57,015 bases of DNA from Caldithrix sp. (GCA_020720405.1 DYOS01000005.1:1-57015), one strand, 5' to 3'; positions 37,798 through 49,840 are shown, counted from the first letter of the stretch. Program-made: numbers and translations. Notes: generated by a model from the sequence alone, not told the origin.

Positions 37798-38268
37798 TTA
37801 CCAGCGGAAATGGGCGAAGGCTTTGTTGGCTTCAGCCATTTTATGAGTTTCTTCACGTTTCTTGATCGACGATCCTTCTTTTTTAAAGGCCGCCATTATC
37901 TCTCCAGCCAGTCTTTGAGCCATGGTCTTTTCGGCGCGCTCTCTCGAATAACGAACCAGCCAGCGGATAGCCAGAGCAATTCTTCGGTCACGACGCACTT
38001 CCATCGGAACCTGGTATGTAGCGCCGCCAACACGGCGGGATTTTACCTCCAGAAGAGGGGCAACATTTTCCATCGCTTTTTCAAACACCTCTAATGGATT
38101 TGCTTTCAGCTTCTGTTCAATTAATCCCATGGCATCATAAAAAATTGTCTCAGCTACGCTTTTTTTACCGGCATACATCATTCCGTTGACAAATTTTGCG
38201 ACAACACGATTTTTATATTTCGGGTCAGGCAGAATTACTCTTTTTTGAGCCCTTCTTCTTCTTGCCAT
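37798..38268 (-). CDS. rpsG: 30S ribosomal protein S7
   Basis: Nucleates assembly of the small-subunit head; in E. coli it is the str-operon repressor. The 156-residue sequence starts [18 protein letters not shown] and includes [18 protein letters not shown] and the C-terminal [14 protein letters not shown] at 38268, 29 bases after rpsL. Confidence 0.97.
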   Translation of the reverse strand: MARRRRAQKRVILPDPKYKNRVVAKFVNGMMYAGKKSVAETIFYDAMGLIEQKLKANPLEVFEKAMENVAPLLEVKSRRVGGATYQVPMEVRRDRRIALAIRWLVRYSRERAEKTMAQRLAGEIMAAFKKEGSSIKKREETHKMAEANKAFAHFRW

Positions 38269-38297
38269 ATTATCTCCAGCTATTCGATCTTATTAGA

Positions 38298-38672
38298 TCA
38301 GGATTTTGGTTTCTTTGTGCCGTATTTCGAGCGGCCTTGCTTACGGTCATTCACGCCGGCTGTATCCAGGGTACCCCGGATGATATGATAGCGTACTCCC
38401 GGCAAATCTTTCACACGACCACCGCGGATCAGGACAATTGAGTGCTCCTGGAGGTTGTGACCTTCACCCGGAATATAGGCCGTTACCTCTATGCCATTGG
38501 TTAATCGGACACGGGCTACTTTCCGCAAAGCCGAGTTCGGCTTTTTGGGTGTTGTAGTATAAACACGTGTACAAACGCCTCTTTTTTGCGGAGATGCACC
38601 CAGAGCCGGTGCTTTTGTTTTCTTGATTACATCCTGACGACCCTTGCGGATCAACTGATTAATAGTCGGCAA
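38298..38672 (-). CDS. rpsL: 30S ribosomal protein S12
   Basis: Decoding-centre protein, 124 residues. The two conserved loops are intact: KKPNSALRK at 43-51 and [13 protein letters not shown] at 84-96, with Lys43 and Lys88 as in streptomycin-sensitive bacteria. The start is TTG at 38672, with GGAGGA six to seven bases upstream. It is first of the str genes and has its own promoter in the 71-base gap after rpoC. Confidence 0.97.
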   Translation of the reverse strand: MPTINQLIRKGRQDVIKKTKAPALGASPQKRGVCTRVYTTTPKKPNSALRKVARVRLTNGIEVTAYIPGEGHNLQEHSIVLIRGGRVKDLPGVRYHIIRGTLDTAGVNDRKQGRSKYGTKKPKS

Positions 38673-38705
38673 AGCCGTTCCTCCGATAAATGGTTAGAGC
38701 CTGTC

Positions 38706-38734
38706 AATATAATTGTCGTTTTATATTTTATCAA
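38706..38734 (-). promoter_or_regulatory. Sigma70-like promoter for rpsL and the str genes
   Basis: On the minus strand TTGATA (38729-38734) and TATATT (38706-38711) are 17 bases apart, each five of six to consensus. It lies wholly in the rpoC-rpsL gap, giving a leader of about 27 bases. It would let str, S10, spc and alpha genes be transcribed independently of rpoBC. Confidence 0.6.
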
Positions 38735-38743
38735 GCGCTTCTT

Positions 38744-41700
38744 CTAATTTTCTTCTGCTTTTTCGTCGAAAAATTCAACTTCATCTGTGCTGCCCAATTC
38801 CGGTTCCATCTCATATTCCATGGCATTGTATTTTGCCATTCCGGTACCGGCAGGAATCAGATGACCCATAATCACATTCTCCTTCAATCCGATCAATTCG
38901 TCTTCCTTGCCTGCTGTTGCGGCCTCGGTCAGGACTTGTGTCGTTTCCTGGAAAGAAGCTGCCGAAATAAAGCTGCGTGTCGTCAGCGAGGCCTGGGTAA
39001 TTCCAAGCAGAATCGGGCTGTAGCGGGCCGGTTCGGCCTTGCGGATTTTAATGGGTTTTTTCTTGGCTTTGCGCAGATCTTTGTTGATCAGGTCAACGGT
39101 TTTCTTGTCGGTCAGGGCGCCTTCCCGGAATAAGGAATCCCCGGGCTCCTTGACTACAACCTTCTGCGAAATGCGCGACATTTCATCCATAAAATCAGCA
39201 CGATGTACCTGATCCCCTTCCAGGAAGCCGGTATCGCCGGATTCTTCTATGCGCACTTTCTGAAGCATTTGGCGGACGATAATTCCAATATGCTTATCAT
39301 TAATTTTCACACCCTGCAGACGATATACTTCCTGAATTTCATTAACCAGATATTCCTGTACCTTGGATGGGCCTTTAATCCGGAGAATATCTTCCGGAGC
39401 AATGGAACCGTCTGTCAGACGTTCACCGGCTTCAACAAAATCGTTTTCGTGAACCAGAATATGCACGCCGTGCGATATGGCATAAGTAAGCGAATTATGT
39501 TCTGATTCGATGATCAGTTCGCGGACACCTCGTTTAATCGAACCAAACTTAACGTAACCGTCAATCTCGGTCACAACTGCTCTTTCCTTCGGCTGACGGG
39601 CTTCAAACAACTCCGCCACGCGGGGCAGACCTCCGGTGATGTCACGGGTTTTTCCCACATCACGGGGGATTTTTACCAGCAGATCGCCGGCATGAATCTG
39701 CTCATTGTTATTGACCATCAGAATAGCCTTAACCGGTATAATAAACTGGGCAATCCGGTTGCCTTTAGGGTCATTTATAATAATATGCGGATTCAGATTT
39801 TTATTTTTTGATTCAATGACAACACGCTGCTTACGACCGGTCTGGTCATCAAGCTCTTCCCGGTAAGTCTGATTCTCCATCAGGTCATCATAAGCAACAA
39901 TACCGGCATTATCGGCGATAATCACCGATGAGTAGGGATCCCAATCAAACAGAATATCGCCTTTTTTGACCATCTGATGGTCAGTGACGCGGAGTGTAGC
40001 ACCATAGGGCAGATGGTTGGTCGAAACAACACGGTCATCGGAATCCAGGATTTCAATTTTACCGTTGCGGGCGATAGCAATCTGATGCTTTTTCACATTT
40101 TCCACCGTCCTGACCAGATGGAACCTGATTTTGCCGTCGAATTTTGCTTCCATGTGCGACTCGGCTGCAATATGTGAGGCGGTACCGCCGATATGGAAGG
40201 TACGCAGGGTCAGCTGAGTACCAGGCTCTCCAATACTCTGGGCGGCCATAACACCAACAGCTTCACCGATCTCAACTATTTTTCCGCTAGCCAGATTACG
40301 CCCGTAACATTTGGCACAAACACCCTGTTTTGATTCGCAGGTCAGTTCAGTTCGCACCTTGACCACCAGCAGCGATGAATTGTTAATTTTATCGGCCAGT
40401 TCTTCATCAACCATTTCGCCGCGGGCGGCAAGTTGCTCTTCGGTCACAGGATCAATCAGATCAGCTGCGAGTACACGTCCAAGCACCCGGTCGGCCAGCG
40501 TTTCAATAACCTCCTCACCATCCTTCAGGTCGGTGACGTCCGTACCAAGAATAGTACCGCAATCGGTCAGCGTAATAATTACATCCTGGGCCACATCAAC
40601 CAACCGCCGGGTCAGATAGCCGGCATCGGCAGTTTTAAGGGCCGTATCAGCCAGACCCTTACGGGCACCGTGAGTAGAAATAAAGTATTCCAGAACCGAT
40701 AAGCCTTCAAGAAAGTTGGCGGTAATCGGGTTTTCAATAATTTCACCGGTCTGGCCTGAGAGTGATTTCTGTGGTTTGGCCATCAAACCACGCATACCAG
40801 CCAATTGCCGGATCTGTTCTTTACTACCGCGGGCGCCGGAATCAGACATCATATATAAAGGGTTAAAACCATCCCGGTCTTTGGCCAGTTTGACAAACAT
40901 GGTTTCAGCAACCTGGGCTGTTGTGGTTGTCCAGATGTCTATGATTTTATTATAACGTTCGCCGTCGGTGATGTAACCCATCTCGTATTGCTGCTGAATT
41001 TCATCAACTTCATCCTGGGTTCTTTTGATCAGGATATTTTTCTCGGCCGGCACAACAATATCCGACAAACCAACCGAGGCGCCGGATTTCATTGCATATT
41101 CAAAACCTAATAGTTTCAGTTCATCCAAAAAGTCAGCCGTTCTTTTGTTCCCGGCCTTCTGATAGCACTGATAGATAATTTCAGAGATTGTTTTCTTGGC
41201 CAGGAGAACATTGACAAAACCCATTTCTTCAGGAACGATCCGGTTAAAAACAACCCGGCCGACCGTAGTTGAAATCAATTCGCCTTTGAAGCGGACTTTA
41301 ATTCCGGCATGAAGATCAATTTTGCCGGAATTCAGGGCAACAATTACTTCTTCAGTGGAAGAAAAGAGCATGCCCTCACCGCGCGCACCGGGACGTTTCT
41401 TGGTCAGGTAATAATTACCGAGCACAATATCCTGGCTGGGTACGGTAATTGGTTTACCGTTGGCCGGTGATAAGATATTATGACTGGACAACATGAGCAG
41501 CTTAGTTTCAACCTGGGCTTCATAAGATAACGGGATGTGAACAGCCATCTGGTCACCGTCAAAATCGGCATTGAAAGCAGCGCAAACCAATGGATGAATG
41601 CGGATCGCCTTGCCTTCGATCAGCCTGGGCTGGAAAGCCTGTATGCCAAGCCGGTGCAGAGTCGGGGCGCGGTTCAGTAATACCGGATGATCCTCAATGA

Positions 41701-42973
41701 TCTCCTCTAAAATATCCCATACTTCCGGTCCGCGGCGTTCAACAAGTTTTTTGGCACTTTTTACCGTTTTGACAAAACGGCGCTCAACAAGTTTACGGAT
41801 GATAAACGGTTTGAATAACTCAATAGCCATGTCCTTGGGCAGACCGCATTCATGCAGCTTGAGTTCCGGGCCAACCACAATAACCGAGCGGCCGGAATAG
41901 TCAACACGCTTACCAAGCAGATTCTGGCGGAAGCGGCCCTGTTTACCTTTAAGCATATCGGAAAGCGATTTGAGCGGTCGGTCGCCATCGGAGCGCATGG
42001 CTGCGGATCTCTTTGAATTGTCAAATAAGGAATCTACTGCTTCCTGTAGCATGCGTTTTTCATTGCGCAGAATTACTTCCGGTGCCTTGATTTCGAGAAG
42101 TTTTTTCAGCCGGTTGTTGCGGATGATGACCCGCCGGTAAAGGTCATTCAGATCGCTTGTGGCAAATCTGCCGCCTTCCAGTGGCACTAAAGGACGCAAT
42201 TCAGGCGGAATAACCGGGATAACGTCCAGAACCATCCATTCGGGCTTATTGCGGTATTCAGTATTTTCTTCCCGCATGCGGAAAGCATCAACCACTTTGA
42301 GGCGCTTTAAGGCATCCTGTTTTTTCTGCTCGGAAATCTCCGACTTAACGGTTTTCCGTAAATCATAGGCCATGCCTTCAATATCCATATCCCGCAGCAG
42401 ATGGAAAATAGATTCGCCGCCAATTTTGGCGACAAATTTCCCCGGATCATCGTCGGAAAGTTCCTCGTTCATATCGCCGTGAGCATCGAGCTGGTTGAAA
42501 AACACTTCCTCATTGATCAATTCTTTGTGTTTCAGATTGCTCTTGCCCGGATTGATGACGATATAGTTCTCGTAATAAATTACTTTTTCCAGGTCCTTGG
42601 GAGACATGTCCAACAGGTAACCGATTTTTGATGGCAGAGAACGGAAAAACCAGATATGGACAACCGGAACGGCCAGACTGATATGCCCCATCCGTTCCCG
42701 GCGTACTTTTTTCTGGGTAACTTCCACACCACAGCGGTCACAGATAATACCCTTGTAGCGTATCCGTTTATATTTACCGCAGTGACATTCCCAGTCTTTT
42801 ACCGGTCCAAAAATTTTTTCACAGAACAAACCATCTTTTTCCGGTTTGAATGAACGGTAATTAATGGTTTCAGGCTTGGTAACTTCGCCGTACGACTGTT
42901 CCAGAATGTCGTTCGGGGAAGCCAGACCAATAACAATTTTACTGAACTTGTTGGGTCCTCTCTTGATCTTCAA
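38744..42973 (-). CDS. rpoC: RNA polymerase beta' subunit
   Basis: Catalytic subunit of RNA polymerase, 1409 residues. The N-terminal zinc site is Cys63, Cys65, Cys78 and Cys81 (ECHCGKY...CDRC). The active-site Mg2+ loop NADFDGDQM starts at Asn468, with Asp470, Asp472 and Asp474. The second zinc site is formed by CGTILG and [11 protein letters not shown] in the C-terminal half. No split or large insertion is evident. The start is TTG, read as TTG AAG ATC AAG, with AGAGGAG six bases upstream. It lies 38 bases after rpoB. Confidence 0.99.
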   Translation of the reverse strand: MKIKRGPNKFSKIVIGLASPNDILEQSYGEVTKPETINYRSFKPEKDGLFCEKIFGPVKDWECHCGKYKRIRYKGIICDRCGVEVTQKKVRRERMGHISLAVPVVHIWFFRSLPSKIGYLLDMSPKDLEKVIYYENYIVINPGKSNLKHKELINEEVFFNQLDAHGDMNEELSDDDPGKFVAKIGGESIFHLLRDMDIEGMAYDLRKTVKSEISEQKKQDALKRLKVVDAFRMREENTEYRNKPEWMVLDVIPVIPPELRPLVPLEGGRFATSDLNDLYRRVIIRNNRLKKLLEIKAPEVILRNEKRMLQEAVDSLFDNSKRSAAMRSDGDRPLKSLSDMLKGKQGRFRQNLLGKRVDYSGRSVIVVGPELKLHECGLPKDMAIELFKPFIIRKLVERRFVKTVKSAKKLVERRGPEVWDILEEIIEDHPVLLNRAPTLHRLGIQAFQPRLIEGKAIRIHPLVCAAFNADFDGDQMAVHIPLSYEAQVETKLLMLSSHNILSPANGKPITVPSQDIVLGNYYLTKKRPGARGEGMLFSSTEEVIVALNSGKIDLHAGIKVRFKGELISTTVGRVVFNRIVPEEMGFVNVLLAKKTISEIIYQCYQKAGNKRTADFLDELKLLGFEYAMKSGASVGLSDIVVPAEKNILIKRTQDEVDEIQQQYEMGYITDGERYNKIIDIWTTTTAQVAETMFVKLAKDRDGFNPLYMMSDSGARGSKEQIRQLAGMRGLMAKPQKSLSGQTGEIIENPITANFLEGLSVLEYFISTHGARKGLADTALKTADAGYLTRRLVDVAQDVIITLTDCGTILGTDVTDLKDGEEVIETLADRVLGRVLAADLIDPVTEEQLAARGEMVDEELADKINNSSLLVVKVRTELTCESKQGVCAKCYGRNLASGKIVEIGEAVGVMAAQSIGEPGTQLTLRTFHIGGTASHIAAESHMEAKFDGKIRFHLVRTVENVKKHQIAIARNGKIEILDSDDRVVSTNHLPYGATLRVTDHQMVKKGDILFDWDPYSSVIIADNAGIVAYDDLMENQTYREELDDQTGRKQRVVIESKNKNLNPHIIINDPKGNRIAQFIIPVKAILMVNNNEQIHAGDLLVKIPRDVGKTRDITGGLPRVAELFEARQPKERAVVTEIDGYVKFGSIKRGVRELIIESEHNSLTYAISHGVHILVHENDFVEAGERLTDGSIAPEDILRIKGPSKVQEYLVNEIQEVYRLQGVKINDKHIGIIVRQMLQKVRIEESGDTGFLEGDQVHRADFMDEMSRISQKVVVKEPGDSLFREGALTDKKTVDLINKDLRKAKKKPIKIRKAEPARYSPILLGITQASLTTRSFISAASFQETTQVLTEAATAGKEDELIGLKENVIMGHLIPAGTGMAKYNAMEYEMEPELGSTDEVEFFDEKAEEN

Positions 42974-43011
42974 GATTAGCTCCTCTGATTTGTACGATTA
43001 TTTCGCCCGGA

Positions 43012-46000
43012 TCAATCCAGGCGAATTTTTAACCCTAAGCCCTGCAATTCCCGGATTAAAACATTGAACGATTCCGGTGTACCGGCATCCGGCAGGTTTT
43101 CACCTTTGACTATGGCTTCATAGGTTTTTGAGCGACCGGTTACATCATCACTCTTCACGGTCAGAATTTCCTGCAAGGTATATGCGGCCCCGTATGCTTC
43201 GAGGGCCCAGACTTCCATTTCACCAAATCGCTGCCCGCCAAACTGGGCTTTACCACCGAGCGGCTGTTGTGTGATCAGGGAGTATGGTCCAATTGACCGG
43301 GCATGAATTTTATCATCAACCAGGTGGGAGAGTTTGAGCATATAAATATAGCCCATAGTCACTTCCTGGTCGAAGCATTCGCCGGTCCGGCCGTCATGCA
43401 GAAAAGATTTACCCGAAGCAGGTATGCCCGCTTTTTCCATTTCTTTCTGCAGATCATCATAGGAAGCGCCGTCAAAAACCGGGGTCGAATAAAATTTGCC
43501 AAGATTACGACCGGCCCAGCCCAGTGTAGTTTCAAAGATCTGGCCCAGGTTCATTCGGGAAGGTACACCGAGTGGATTGAGAACAATATCGATCGGGGTA
43601 CCGTCGGCCATGAATGGCATGTCTTCGATTGGCACAACCCGGGAAACAACACCCTTATTACCATGCCGCCCGGCCATTTTATCACCAACCGAAAGCTTTC
43701 TCTTTTCGGCGATGTAGACTTTGGCCAGCTGAACTATGCCGGCCGGAAGGTCGTCTCCGACCATAATTTTGTGTTTTTCCCGTTTCATGTCATTCTCTAT
43801 ATCCATCAGTACCTGCCGGTAATCCGAATAAATTTCGCGGACAAACAGGTTCTTCTGATCTTCCTCAAACCAGGTTGAATTGATATCCAGATTCTGAACA
43901 TCGATACCGGCAAAAGATTCTTTGGTAATTTTGGATTTGGCTTTAATCGCAGCCTTGCCATCAACATAACGGATACCTGCCTCGGTTGTCTTGCCCAGAA
44001 AATGATCGGTCAGGTTTGCGGTCAGCAATTCAACCAGGCGGATTTTCCGTTTTTCGGTTACCTTGTCGATGCGCTCAACCAGATCTTTCTCTTCCTTTTT
44101 GGTCTGGGTATCCTTTTTCTTTCTGGAAAAAAGACGGCTGCTGATAACAATACCCTTCATGCCGGGAGGCGCTTTCATCGAAGCATCTTTCACATCACCG
44201 GCTTTGGTACCGAAAATAGCCTTGAGCAGTTTTTCTTCAGGTGTCGGATCGGTTTCGCCTTTGGGGGTGACCTTACCAATAATAATATCACCGGCAATTA
44301 CTTCGGCACCAACCCGGACAATACCATTTTCATCCAGTTCTTTTGTCGCTTCTTCGCTGACATTGGGAATTTCGCGGGTTAGTTCTTCTTCACCACGCTT
44401 GGTGTCACGCACCTGAAGTTCAAATTCTTCAATATGAATCGAAGTAAAAATATCATCACGGACAATACGTTCACTTATAATAATAGCGTCTTCAAAATTA
44501 TATCCCATCCACGGCATGAAGGCGACCAGAACGTTTTTACCCAGAGCCAGATCTCCGTGATCTGTGGCGCAGCCATCGGCCAGGATATCGCCGCGTTTTA
44601 CTTTCTGCCCAACAACGACCAGCGGCCGCTGATTGATTGAAGTATCCTGATTCGTCCGGCGGAATTTGATCAGCTCATAGGTTCTCATGTTGGCTTTGTC
44701 GACCAGCCGGCTGATACCAACCGGTTTTGCCTTCTGCTCGGTAGATTCAATAATGAGAAATTCTGAATCAACTTTGCGGACGATACCGTCTTCCACAGCG
44801 ATAAGCAGGGTGCCGGAATCACGGGCAATACGCCCTTCCATACCGGTACCGACAATCGGCGCATCCGGAATCATCAGCGGCACAGCCTGACGCTGCATAT
44901 TTGAACCCATCAGGGCCCGGTTGGCATCATCATGCTCAAGAAAAGGTATAAGCGAGGCGGCCGGTGAAACCATCTGGTTGGTCGATACATCCATATAATC
45001 CAGTTCAGCCGGTGGAACGACCGGAAAATCACCCTGTTTTCTGGCTTTCACCCGGTCACGGATGAATCTGCCTTTTTCATCAAGCGGGGCATTGACCTGG
45101 GCAATGGTGTAATTATCTTCCTCGGATGCCGAAATGTACACAATGTCCCGGGTGGCAACACTGTCTTTCACCTTACGGTATGGTGTTTCGATAAACCCGA
45201 AATCATTAATCCGGGCATTTACACACAGGCTGGAAATCAGACCGATATTCGGACCTTCCGGTGTTTCTATCGGGCAGAGGCGGCCATAATGTGTATAATG
45301 CACGTCGCGTACTTCGAATCCGGCCCGCTCCCGGGTTAAACCACCGGGTCCGAGGGCTGACAGGCGGCGCTTATGGGTCAGTTCCGCCAGCGGATTAGTC
45401 TGATCCATAAACTGGGAAAGCTGGGATGTGCCGAAAAAGGTATTTATAACCGATGATATTGTTCGGGCATTTACCAGGTCCTGTGGTGTCAGTTTATCCG
45501 AATCACCAATATTCATCCGTTCTTTGATGGTTCGGGCCATACGGGAAAGCCCGACGCTGAACTGTGAGGCCAATTGCTCACCAACGGTGCGGACGCGTCG
45601 GTTGCCGAGATGATCTATATCATCTGTAGCTCTGATACCATCACGCAACTCTAACAGATAAGAGATAATAGCCACAATATCTTCGTGGGTGAGAACGGTT
45701 GTCTCGTATGGTATTTTTAAATTAAGTTTTTTATTGATCCGATAACGCCCGACATCACCAAGATCATACCGTTTCTCATTGAAAAACATGCGTTCGATAA
45801 GTCCGCGGGCGGTTTCAATATCCGGCGGTTCACCGGAACGGAGCTGCCGGTAAATGGATTCAATGGATTCAACATCGGTACGGGTATTATCTTTGCGCAG
45901 CGTATTGAGAATCACATTGGATGCCGAAGGATCGTCCTGTTTGACCAGCTTAATAGATTTGACCCCGAGTTCAAGGAACTGATTTAACAGATTTTCATTC

Positions 46001-46791
46001 AGGTCTTTGCCCTGTTCTTCAATTACTTCACCGGTCTGAAAGTCGATTAAATCGGCAGCCAGCGTCCGGCCATATAATTTTGGAAAATCATTGATATTCA
46101 GTTCAATTTCCTCATCGAGGCCGAACAGTTTAATAATATCTTCATTTGTATTAAAACCAATGGCCCGCAGGAGCATTGTTACCGGAAATTTTTTCTTCCG
46201 GTCAATGTAAACATACATGACATCGTTGACATCAGTAGTAAACTCAACCCAGGAGCCCCGGAAGGGAATAATTCTGGCGGAAAAAAGCGGTGTACCATTG
46301 GGGTGGACGGCATCGGAAAAGAATACACCGGGTGAACGATGCAACTGACTTACAACAACCCGTTCAGCACCGTTGATAATAAAAGTACCTCGCGGCGTCA
46401 TATATGGCATATTGCCGAGATAAACGTCCTGTTCGATAAACTCAGTAAAATTATCCGTTTCACCGGTTACGTCTTTAATGGCCAGGCGCATCTTGGCTTT
46501 AATCGGCACAGCATAACTGACACCACGCTCCTGGCACTCCCGTTCGTTATATTTCGGTTTGTCTACATAATACTCAACAAACTGCAATTCAAAATTACCG
46601 GCGCTGTCGCTAATCGGGAAAATTGAATTAAAAACAGATTGCAGGCCCTGATCGGCACGCATGGCGGGCGAAACAGTAGCCTGCAAAAACAGTTCATACG
46701 ATTTGGTTTGTATCTCGAGTAGATCCGGATAATCCTGAACGGGAGGAATCCTCATGAAAGAGTGGCGAGAAATCGACTCTTTTGCTTTCAA
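43012..46791 (-). CDS. rpoB: RNA polymerase beta subunit
   Basis: Beta subunit, 1259 residues. The rifampicin pocket at 456-477 ([15 protein letters not shown]...THKRRL) matches the sensitive type at all usual resistance positions. Other landmarks are [24 protein letters not shown] near the C-terminus and [14 protein letters not shown]. The best start is TTG at 46791, with GAGAGG seven bases upstream. A later ATG (residue 13) has no site. It lies 40 bases after rplL. Confidence 0.98.
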   Translation of the reverse strand: MKAKESISRHSFMRIPPVQDYPDLLEIQTKSYELFLQATVSPAMRADQGLQSVFNSIFPISDSAGNFELQFVEYYVDKPKYNERECQERGVSYAVPIKAKMRLAIKDVTGETDNFTEFIEQDVYLGNMPYMTPRGTFIINGAERVVVSQLHRSPGVFFSDAVHPNGTPLFSARIIPFRGSWVEFTTDVNDVMYVYIDRKKKFPVTMLLRAIGFNTNEDIIKLFGLDEEIELNINDFPKLYGRTLAADLIDFQTGEVIEEQGKDLNENLLNQFLELGVKSIKLVKQDDPSASNVILNTLRKDNTRTDVESIESIYRQLRSGEPPDIETARGLIERMFFNEKRYDLGDVGRYRINKKLNLKIPYETTVLTHEDIVAIISYLLELRDGIRATDDIDHLGNRRVRTVGEQLASQFSVGLSRMARTIKERMNIGDSDKLTPQDLVNARTISSVINTFFGTSQLSQFMDQTNPLAELTHKRRLSALGPGGLTRERAGFEVRDVHYTHYGRLCPIETPEGPNIGLISSLCVNARINDFGFIETPYRKVKDSVATRDIVYISASEEDNYTIAQVNAPLDEKGRFIRDRVKARKQGDFPVVPPAELDYMDVSTNQMVSPAASLIPFLEHDDANRALMGSNMQRQAVPLMIPDAPIVGTGMEGRIARDSGTLLIAVEDGIVRKVDSEFLIIESTEQKAKPVGISRLVDKANMRTYELIKFRRTNQDTSINQRPLVVVGQKVKRGDILADGCATDHGDLALGKNVLVAFMPWMGYNFEDAIIISERIVRDDIFTSIHIEEFELQVRDTKRGEEELTREIPNVSEEATKELDENGIVRVGAEVIAGDIIIGKVTPKGETDPTPEEKLLKAIFGTKAGDVKDASMKAPPGMKGIVISSRLFSRKKKDTQTKKEEKDLVERIDKVTEKRKIRLVELLTANLTDHFLGKTTEAGIRYVDGKAAIKAKSKITKESFAGIDVQNLDINSTWFEEDQKNLFVREIYSDYRQVLMDIENDMKREKHKIMVGDDLPAGIVQLAKVYIAEKRKLSVGDKMAGRHGNKGVVSRVVPIEDMPFMADGTPIDIVLNPLGVPSRMNLGQIFETTLGWAGRNLGKFYSTPVFDGASYDDLQKEMEKAGIPASGKSFLHDGRTGECFDQEVTMGYIYMLKLSHLVDDKIHARSIGPYSLITQQPLGGKAQFGGQRFGEMEVWALEAYGAAYTLQEILTVKSDDVTGRSKTYEAIVKGENLPDAGTPESFNVLIRELQGLGLKIRLD

Positions 46792-46831
46792 GGATAAACC
46801 TCTCTCTTGTTAAATTCGAGTATTTCCTGAA

Positions 46832-47215
46832 CTATTTTACGTCGACGTTGCCGCCAACTTCTTCGATTTTCTTTTTAATGTCTTCAGCTTCAGCTTTGGA
46901 AACACCCTCTTTGATCGGTTTCGGAGCACCATCAACCAGGTCTTTGGCTTCTTTCAGACCCAAACCGGTAATGGCGCGAACTTCCTTGATAACCTGGATT
47001 TTCTTGTCGCCCGATGAAATCAGAATTACATTAAATTCCGTTTGTTCTTCAACAGCTTCCGGGGCTGCAGCAACGGGACCAGCAGCAGCAACGGCGACCG
47101 GGGCAGCTGCAGTTACACCGAACTTATTTTCAATCTCTTTAATCAGTTCGGAAATTTCCATCATGGTTGCCTTCTCGAGATAAGTCAGCACGTCTGTTCT
47201 TGTGATCTCGGCCAT
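46832..47215 (-). CDS. rplL: 50S ribosomal protein L7/L12
   Basis: Stalk protein that recruits translation factors. The 127-residue sequence has an N-terminal dimer domain, an Ala/Pro/Val-rich hinge at about 34-56, and the C-terminal domain with [23 protein letters not shown] at 47215, 30 bases after rplJ. No attenuator-like hairpin was seen in the 40-base gap before rpoB. Confidence 0.98.
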   Translation of the reverse strand: MAEITRTDVLTYLEKATMMEISELIKEIENKFGVTAAAPVAVAAAGPVAAAPEAVEEQTEFNVILISSGDKKIQVIKEVRAITGLGLKEAKDLVDGAPKPIKEGVSKAEAEDIKKKIEEVGGNVDVK

Positions 47216-47245
47216 CTTTAACCTCCAATATTCAAATTAAGTCTG

Positions 47246-47758
47246 TTATTTACTGTCTTTTAATGCCACTAAACCATATACCAGTTTTTGAACTCCACCC
47301 TGCAGTGTGGCGGCCAGTTTGGTCATCGGGGCCTGCAAAGTGCGGAGCAAATGCCCTAAAAGCTGCTCTCTGGTCGGCAGATCTGCCAGCGCCAGCGCCT
47401 TTTCGCCGGGTACAATTCCCCCTTCGAAGTAGACTACCTTAACTTTTAGAACTTCCTTCTTTTTATTCAATTCCTTAAATACGCGGGCTGGTGCGGCAGG
47501 ATCATCGTAGCAGATGATAAATGAACTGACGCCTTTCAGATAATTATCAAGATCATTAATTCCGGCGTTGTTTAACGAGATACGGGCCAGCCTGTTTTTA
47601 AGAACTTTGTATTCGACACCGGCTGCCCGGAATTTCCGGCGCACATCACTGATCGTAGTAACATCAATTCCGGTAAAATCAGCCAGATAAACACTGGAAG
47701 CGTTCTTAAACTTCTCCGTGTATTTATTTACAATTTCTATTTTATCCTGGGTTGCCAT
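47246..47758 (-). CDS. rplJ: 50S ribosomal protein L10
   Basis: Stalk base that holds the L7/L12 dimers. The 170-residue protein has FTGIDVTTISDVRRKFRAAG and VYLADFTG-type N-terminal sequence and a C-terminal helix for L7/L12 binding. ATG at 47758. Only 17 bases separate it from rplA, so the long L10-binding leader known from E. coli is not present. Confidence 0.96.
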   Translation of the reverse strand: MATQDKIEIVNKYTEKFKNASSVYLADFTGIDVTTISDVRRKFRAAGVEYKVLKNRLARISLNNAGINDLDNYLKGVSSFIICYDDPAAPARVFKELNKKKEVLKVKVVYFEGGIVPGEKALALADLPTREQLLGHLLRTLQAPMTKLAATLQGGVQKLVYGLVALKDSK

Positions 47759-47775
47759 TTTCTTTTCCTCACTGG

Positions 47776-48474
47776 TTACAGTTTATAAGTTGAAAAAGCA
47801 CGGTCCAGGAAAATTCCGGGTCCCATCGTACTGGATAAGGAAATAGTTTCCAGATAAGCACCCTTGGCCGTAGCCGGCCGCAGTTTAATAACCATGGCTA
47901 CAAAAGCCTTGATATTATCAACGATCTTATCTTCGCTAAAAGAAACTTTTCCAACCCCGGTATGGATAATACCACGTTTGTCAACACGGAAATCAATTTT
48001 ACCAGCCTTGATTTCACGTACGGCATTGCCAACATCTGCACTGACCGTTCCCGATTTTGGGTTCGGCATCAAGCCTCTGGTACCAAGAATTTTTCCCAGT
48101 TTACCGACTTTGCTCATGACATCCGGTGAGGCGACGACCACATCAAAATCCATCCAGCCGGACTGAATTTTTTCAATCATGTCATCAAGACCGATAAAGT
48201 CTGCGCCGGCCTGCCGGGCTTTCTCCAGATTATCATCTTTGGTCAGCACCAGAACACGAACCGATTTCCCTGTACCATGAGGCAATGCTACTGTGCCACG
48301 AACCATCTGATCGGCATGCCGCGGATCAACACCCAGGCGGAGAGCCAGTTCAACGGTTTCGTCAAATTTGGCACTGGACGTCTGTTTTAACAGTTTTACG
48401 GCCTCTTCAAGAGAGTATTCGACTGAACGGTCAATCTTTCCGGCAAGCTCAAGATATCGTTTACTTCGCTTCAT
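47776..48474 (-). CDS. rplA: 50S ribosomal protein L1
   Basis: Mobile stalk protein at the E site. The 232-residue product begins MKRSKRYLELAGKID at the ATG at 48474, preceded by GAGGTAGGA. A longer TTG-started frame reaching 48537 overlaps rplK and is rejected. Conserved parts are LRLGVDPRHADQMVRGTVALP and RGLMPNPKSGTV. It lies 22 bases after rplK. Confidence 0.97.
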   Translation of the reverse strand: MKRSKRYLELAGKIDRSVEYSLEEAVKLLKQTSSAKFDETVELALRLGVDPRHADQMVRGTVALPHGTGKSVRVLVLTKDDNLEKARQAGADFIGLDDMIEKIQSGWMDFDVVVASPDVMSKVGKLGKILGTRGLMPNPKSGTVSADVGNAVREIKAGKIDFRVDKRGIIHTGVGKVSFSEDKIVDNIKAFVAMVIKLRPATAKGAYLETISLSSTMGPGIFLDRAFSTYKL

Positions 48475-48496
48475 TCCTACCTCGTTCCATTCAATA

Positions 48497-48919
48497 TTAT
48501 TCGACCACAATACCCATACTGCGCGCCGTTCCGGCAATCATACTCATGGCTGCTTCAACGTCATTGGCGTTCAGATCGGGCATCTTGGTTTCTGCAATTT
48601 TTCTTAATTGAGCCTGTGTAATTTTCCCCACTTTTTTCAAGTGTGGTTCGGCTGATCCCTTGGGCAGCCCCGCTTCTTTTACCAAAAGATCCGAAGCTGG
48701 CGGAGTTTTGGTAATAAAAGTAAATGAGCGGTCGGCATATACGGTAATTTCCACCGGGATAACACTGCCAACCATATCCTGTGTTTTTGCATTGTATGCT
48801 TTGCAAAACTCCATGATGTTAACGCCATGCTGACCCAAGGCCGGGCCGACCGGCGGCGAAGGCTTGGCATTACCAGCCGCTAACTGCAATTTGATTTTTG
48901 CAACTTCTTTTTTAGCCAT
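48497..48919 (-). CDS. rplK: 50S ribosomal protein L11
   Basis: Binds 23S rRNA at the GTPase-associated centre and is needed for RelA activation. The 140-residue protein shows [20 protein letters not shown] at the N-terminus and the C-terminal [18 protein letters not shown] at 48919, 22 bases after nusG. Confidence 0.98.
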   Translation of the reverse strand: MAKKEVAKIKLQLAAGNAKPSPPVGPALGQHGVNIMEFCKAYNAKTQDMVGSVIPVEITVYADRSFTFITKTPPASDLLVKEAGLPKGSAEPHLKKVGKITQAQLRKIAETKMPDLNANDVEAAMSMIAGTARSMGIVVE

Positions 48920-48941
48920 CAGACAAACCTTTATCTATGTA

Positions 48942-49487
48942 TTATTTTTCAAGAACAACCTGAAGGAAATCGAGCTCAACAGGAGTCGGCCGGCCAAATA
49001 TACTGATATTGACCTTAACCTTATTTTTATCCTCATTGATCTCTTCAACAAAACCGGCGAAATCATTGAAAGGGCCATCAATTACCTTAATCGGATCACC
49101 GACGGAGAATGGTATGGACACCTTTCCCTTAATTTCTGTTTCGCGGCTCTTTTCAATTTTTCCGAGTACCGCCCGCACTTCATTTTCGCGCAAGGCGACC
49201 GGCTGATTTTTAGGACCAACAAAGCTGATAACACCGGGCGCATTTGAAACTACAAATTCGGTCTGACTATCCAGAATCATCTCGATAATCATATATCCCG
49301 GAAAAAAAGTTTTGTTTTTAACTTTTTTCTTGCCGTCCCGCATCTCAACTACATTTTCCGACGGGATCACAATATGCCCGATACGCTCTTCTATGCCCTG
49401 CAATTTGATCGCATTTTCGATATGCGCCTTAACCCTGGCTTCTTTTCCGGAAAAAACCCTGAGAGCATACCATTTTTTTTCAGCCAC
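48942..49487 (-). CDS. nusG: Transcription elongation/termination factor NusG
   Basis: Couples RNA polymerase to Rho or to the ribosome. The 181-residue protein has the NGN domain (KKWYALRVFSGKEARV, then FFPGYMIIEM) and a C-terminal KOW domain at about 125-160 (FSVGDPIKVIDGPFNDFAG). No inserted domain as found in some phyla. The start is GTG at 49487 with AGGA six bases upstream. It lies 20 bases after secE. Confidence 0.97.
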   Translation of the reverse strand: MAEKKWYALRVFSGKEARVKAHIENAIKLQGIEERIGHIVIPSENVVEMRDGKKKVKNKTFFPGYMIIEMILDSQTEFVVSNAPGVISFVGPKNQPVALRENEVRAVLGKIEKSRETEIKGKVSIPFSVGDPIKVIDGPFNDFAGFVEEINEDKNKVKVNISIFGRPTPVELDFLQVVLEK

Positions 49488-49507
49488 TTTTTATCCTTTG
49501 GAAATAA

Positions 49508-49690
49508 TCAGTACAGGTATTGCAGGACGGTGGAAAAAACCAGATCCGCAACAAAAATAAAAACTGTAAACAGGAAAGTTACTACCACTACAACTAAAGT
49601 CGAGGTGCTCAACTCTTCGCGGGTCGGCCAACTCACCTTACTCATTTCCTTTTTTACATCATCAAAAAACTTTTGAATCTTTGAAATCAT
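49508..49690 (-). CDS. secE: Preprotein translocase subunit SecE
   Basis: A 60-residue single-span SecE: an N-terminal amphipathic stretch with KKEMSKVSWPTREEL, then one transmembrane helix at about 28-50. The ATG at 49690 is chosen, with GGGAG nine bases upstream. The open frame goes further and runs into the tRNA-Trp gene, so that extension is not real. It is the partner of SecY. Confidence 0.95.
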   Translation of the reverse strand: MISKIQKFFDDVKKEMSKVSWPTREELSTSTLVVVVVTFLFTVFIFVADLVFSTVLQYLY

Positions 49691-49720
49691 CGATCGCAAC
49701 TCCCATATCATTTTAAACAG

Positions 49721-49794
49721 CAGGCGTGGAGGGACTCGAACCCCCAACCCCTGGTTTTGGAGACCAGTGCTCTGGCCAATTGAGCTACACGCCT
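49721..49794 (-). tRNA. tRNA-Trp (anticodon CCA)
   Basis: A 74-base cloverleaf. The acceptor arm AGGCGTG pairs with CACGCCT, the D loop and GGTTCGAGTCC T-loop are standard, and the anticodon stem CTGGT/ACCAG encloses CTCCAAA. The 3' CCA is not encoded. It lies between tuf copy 2 (46 bases) and secE (30 bases). Confidence 0.96.
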
Positions 49795-49840
49795 ATCTGA
49801 ATAAAAATACAATCCGGGCTGTTCACCCGGACTTATCTGT

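Noticed and set aside
46792-46831. Attenuator or RNase processing hairpin between rplL and rpoB
   Set aside because: The 40-base gap shows no stem of useful length.
49691-49747. 19-codon N-terminal extension of SecE
   Set aside because: It reads into the tRNA-Trp gene; SecE homologues start at the internal ATG.
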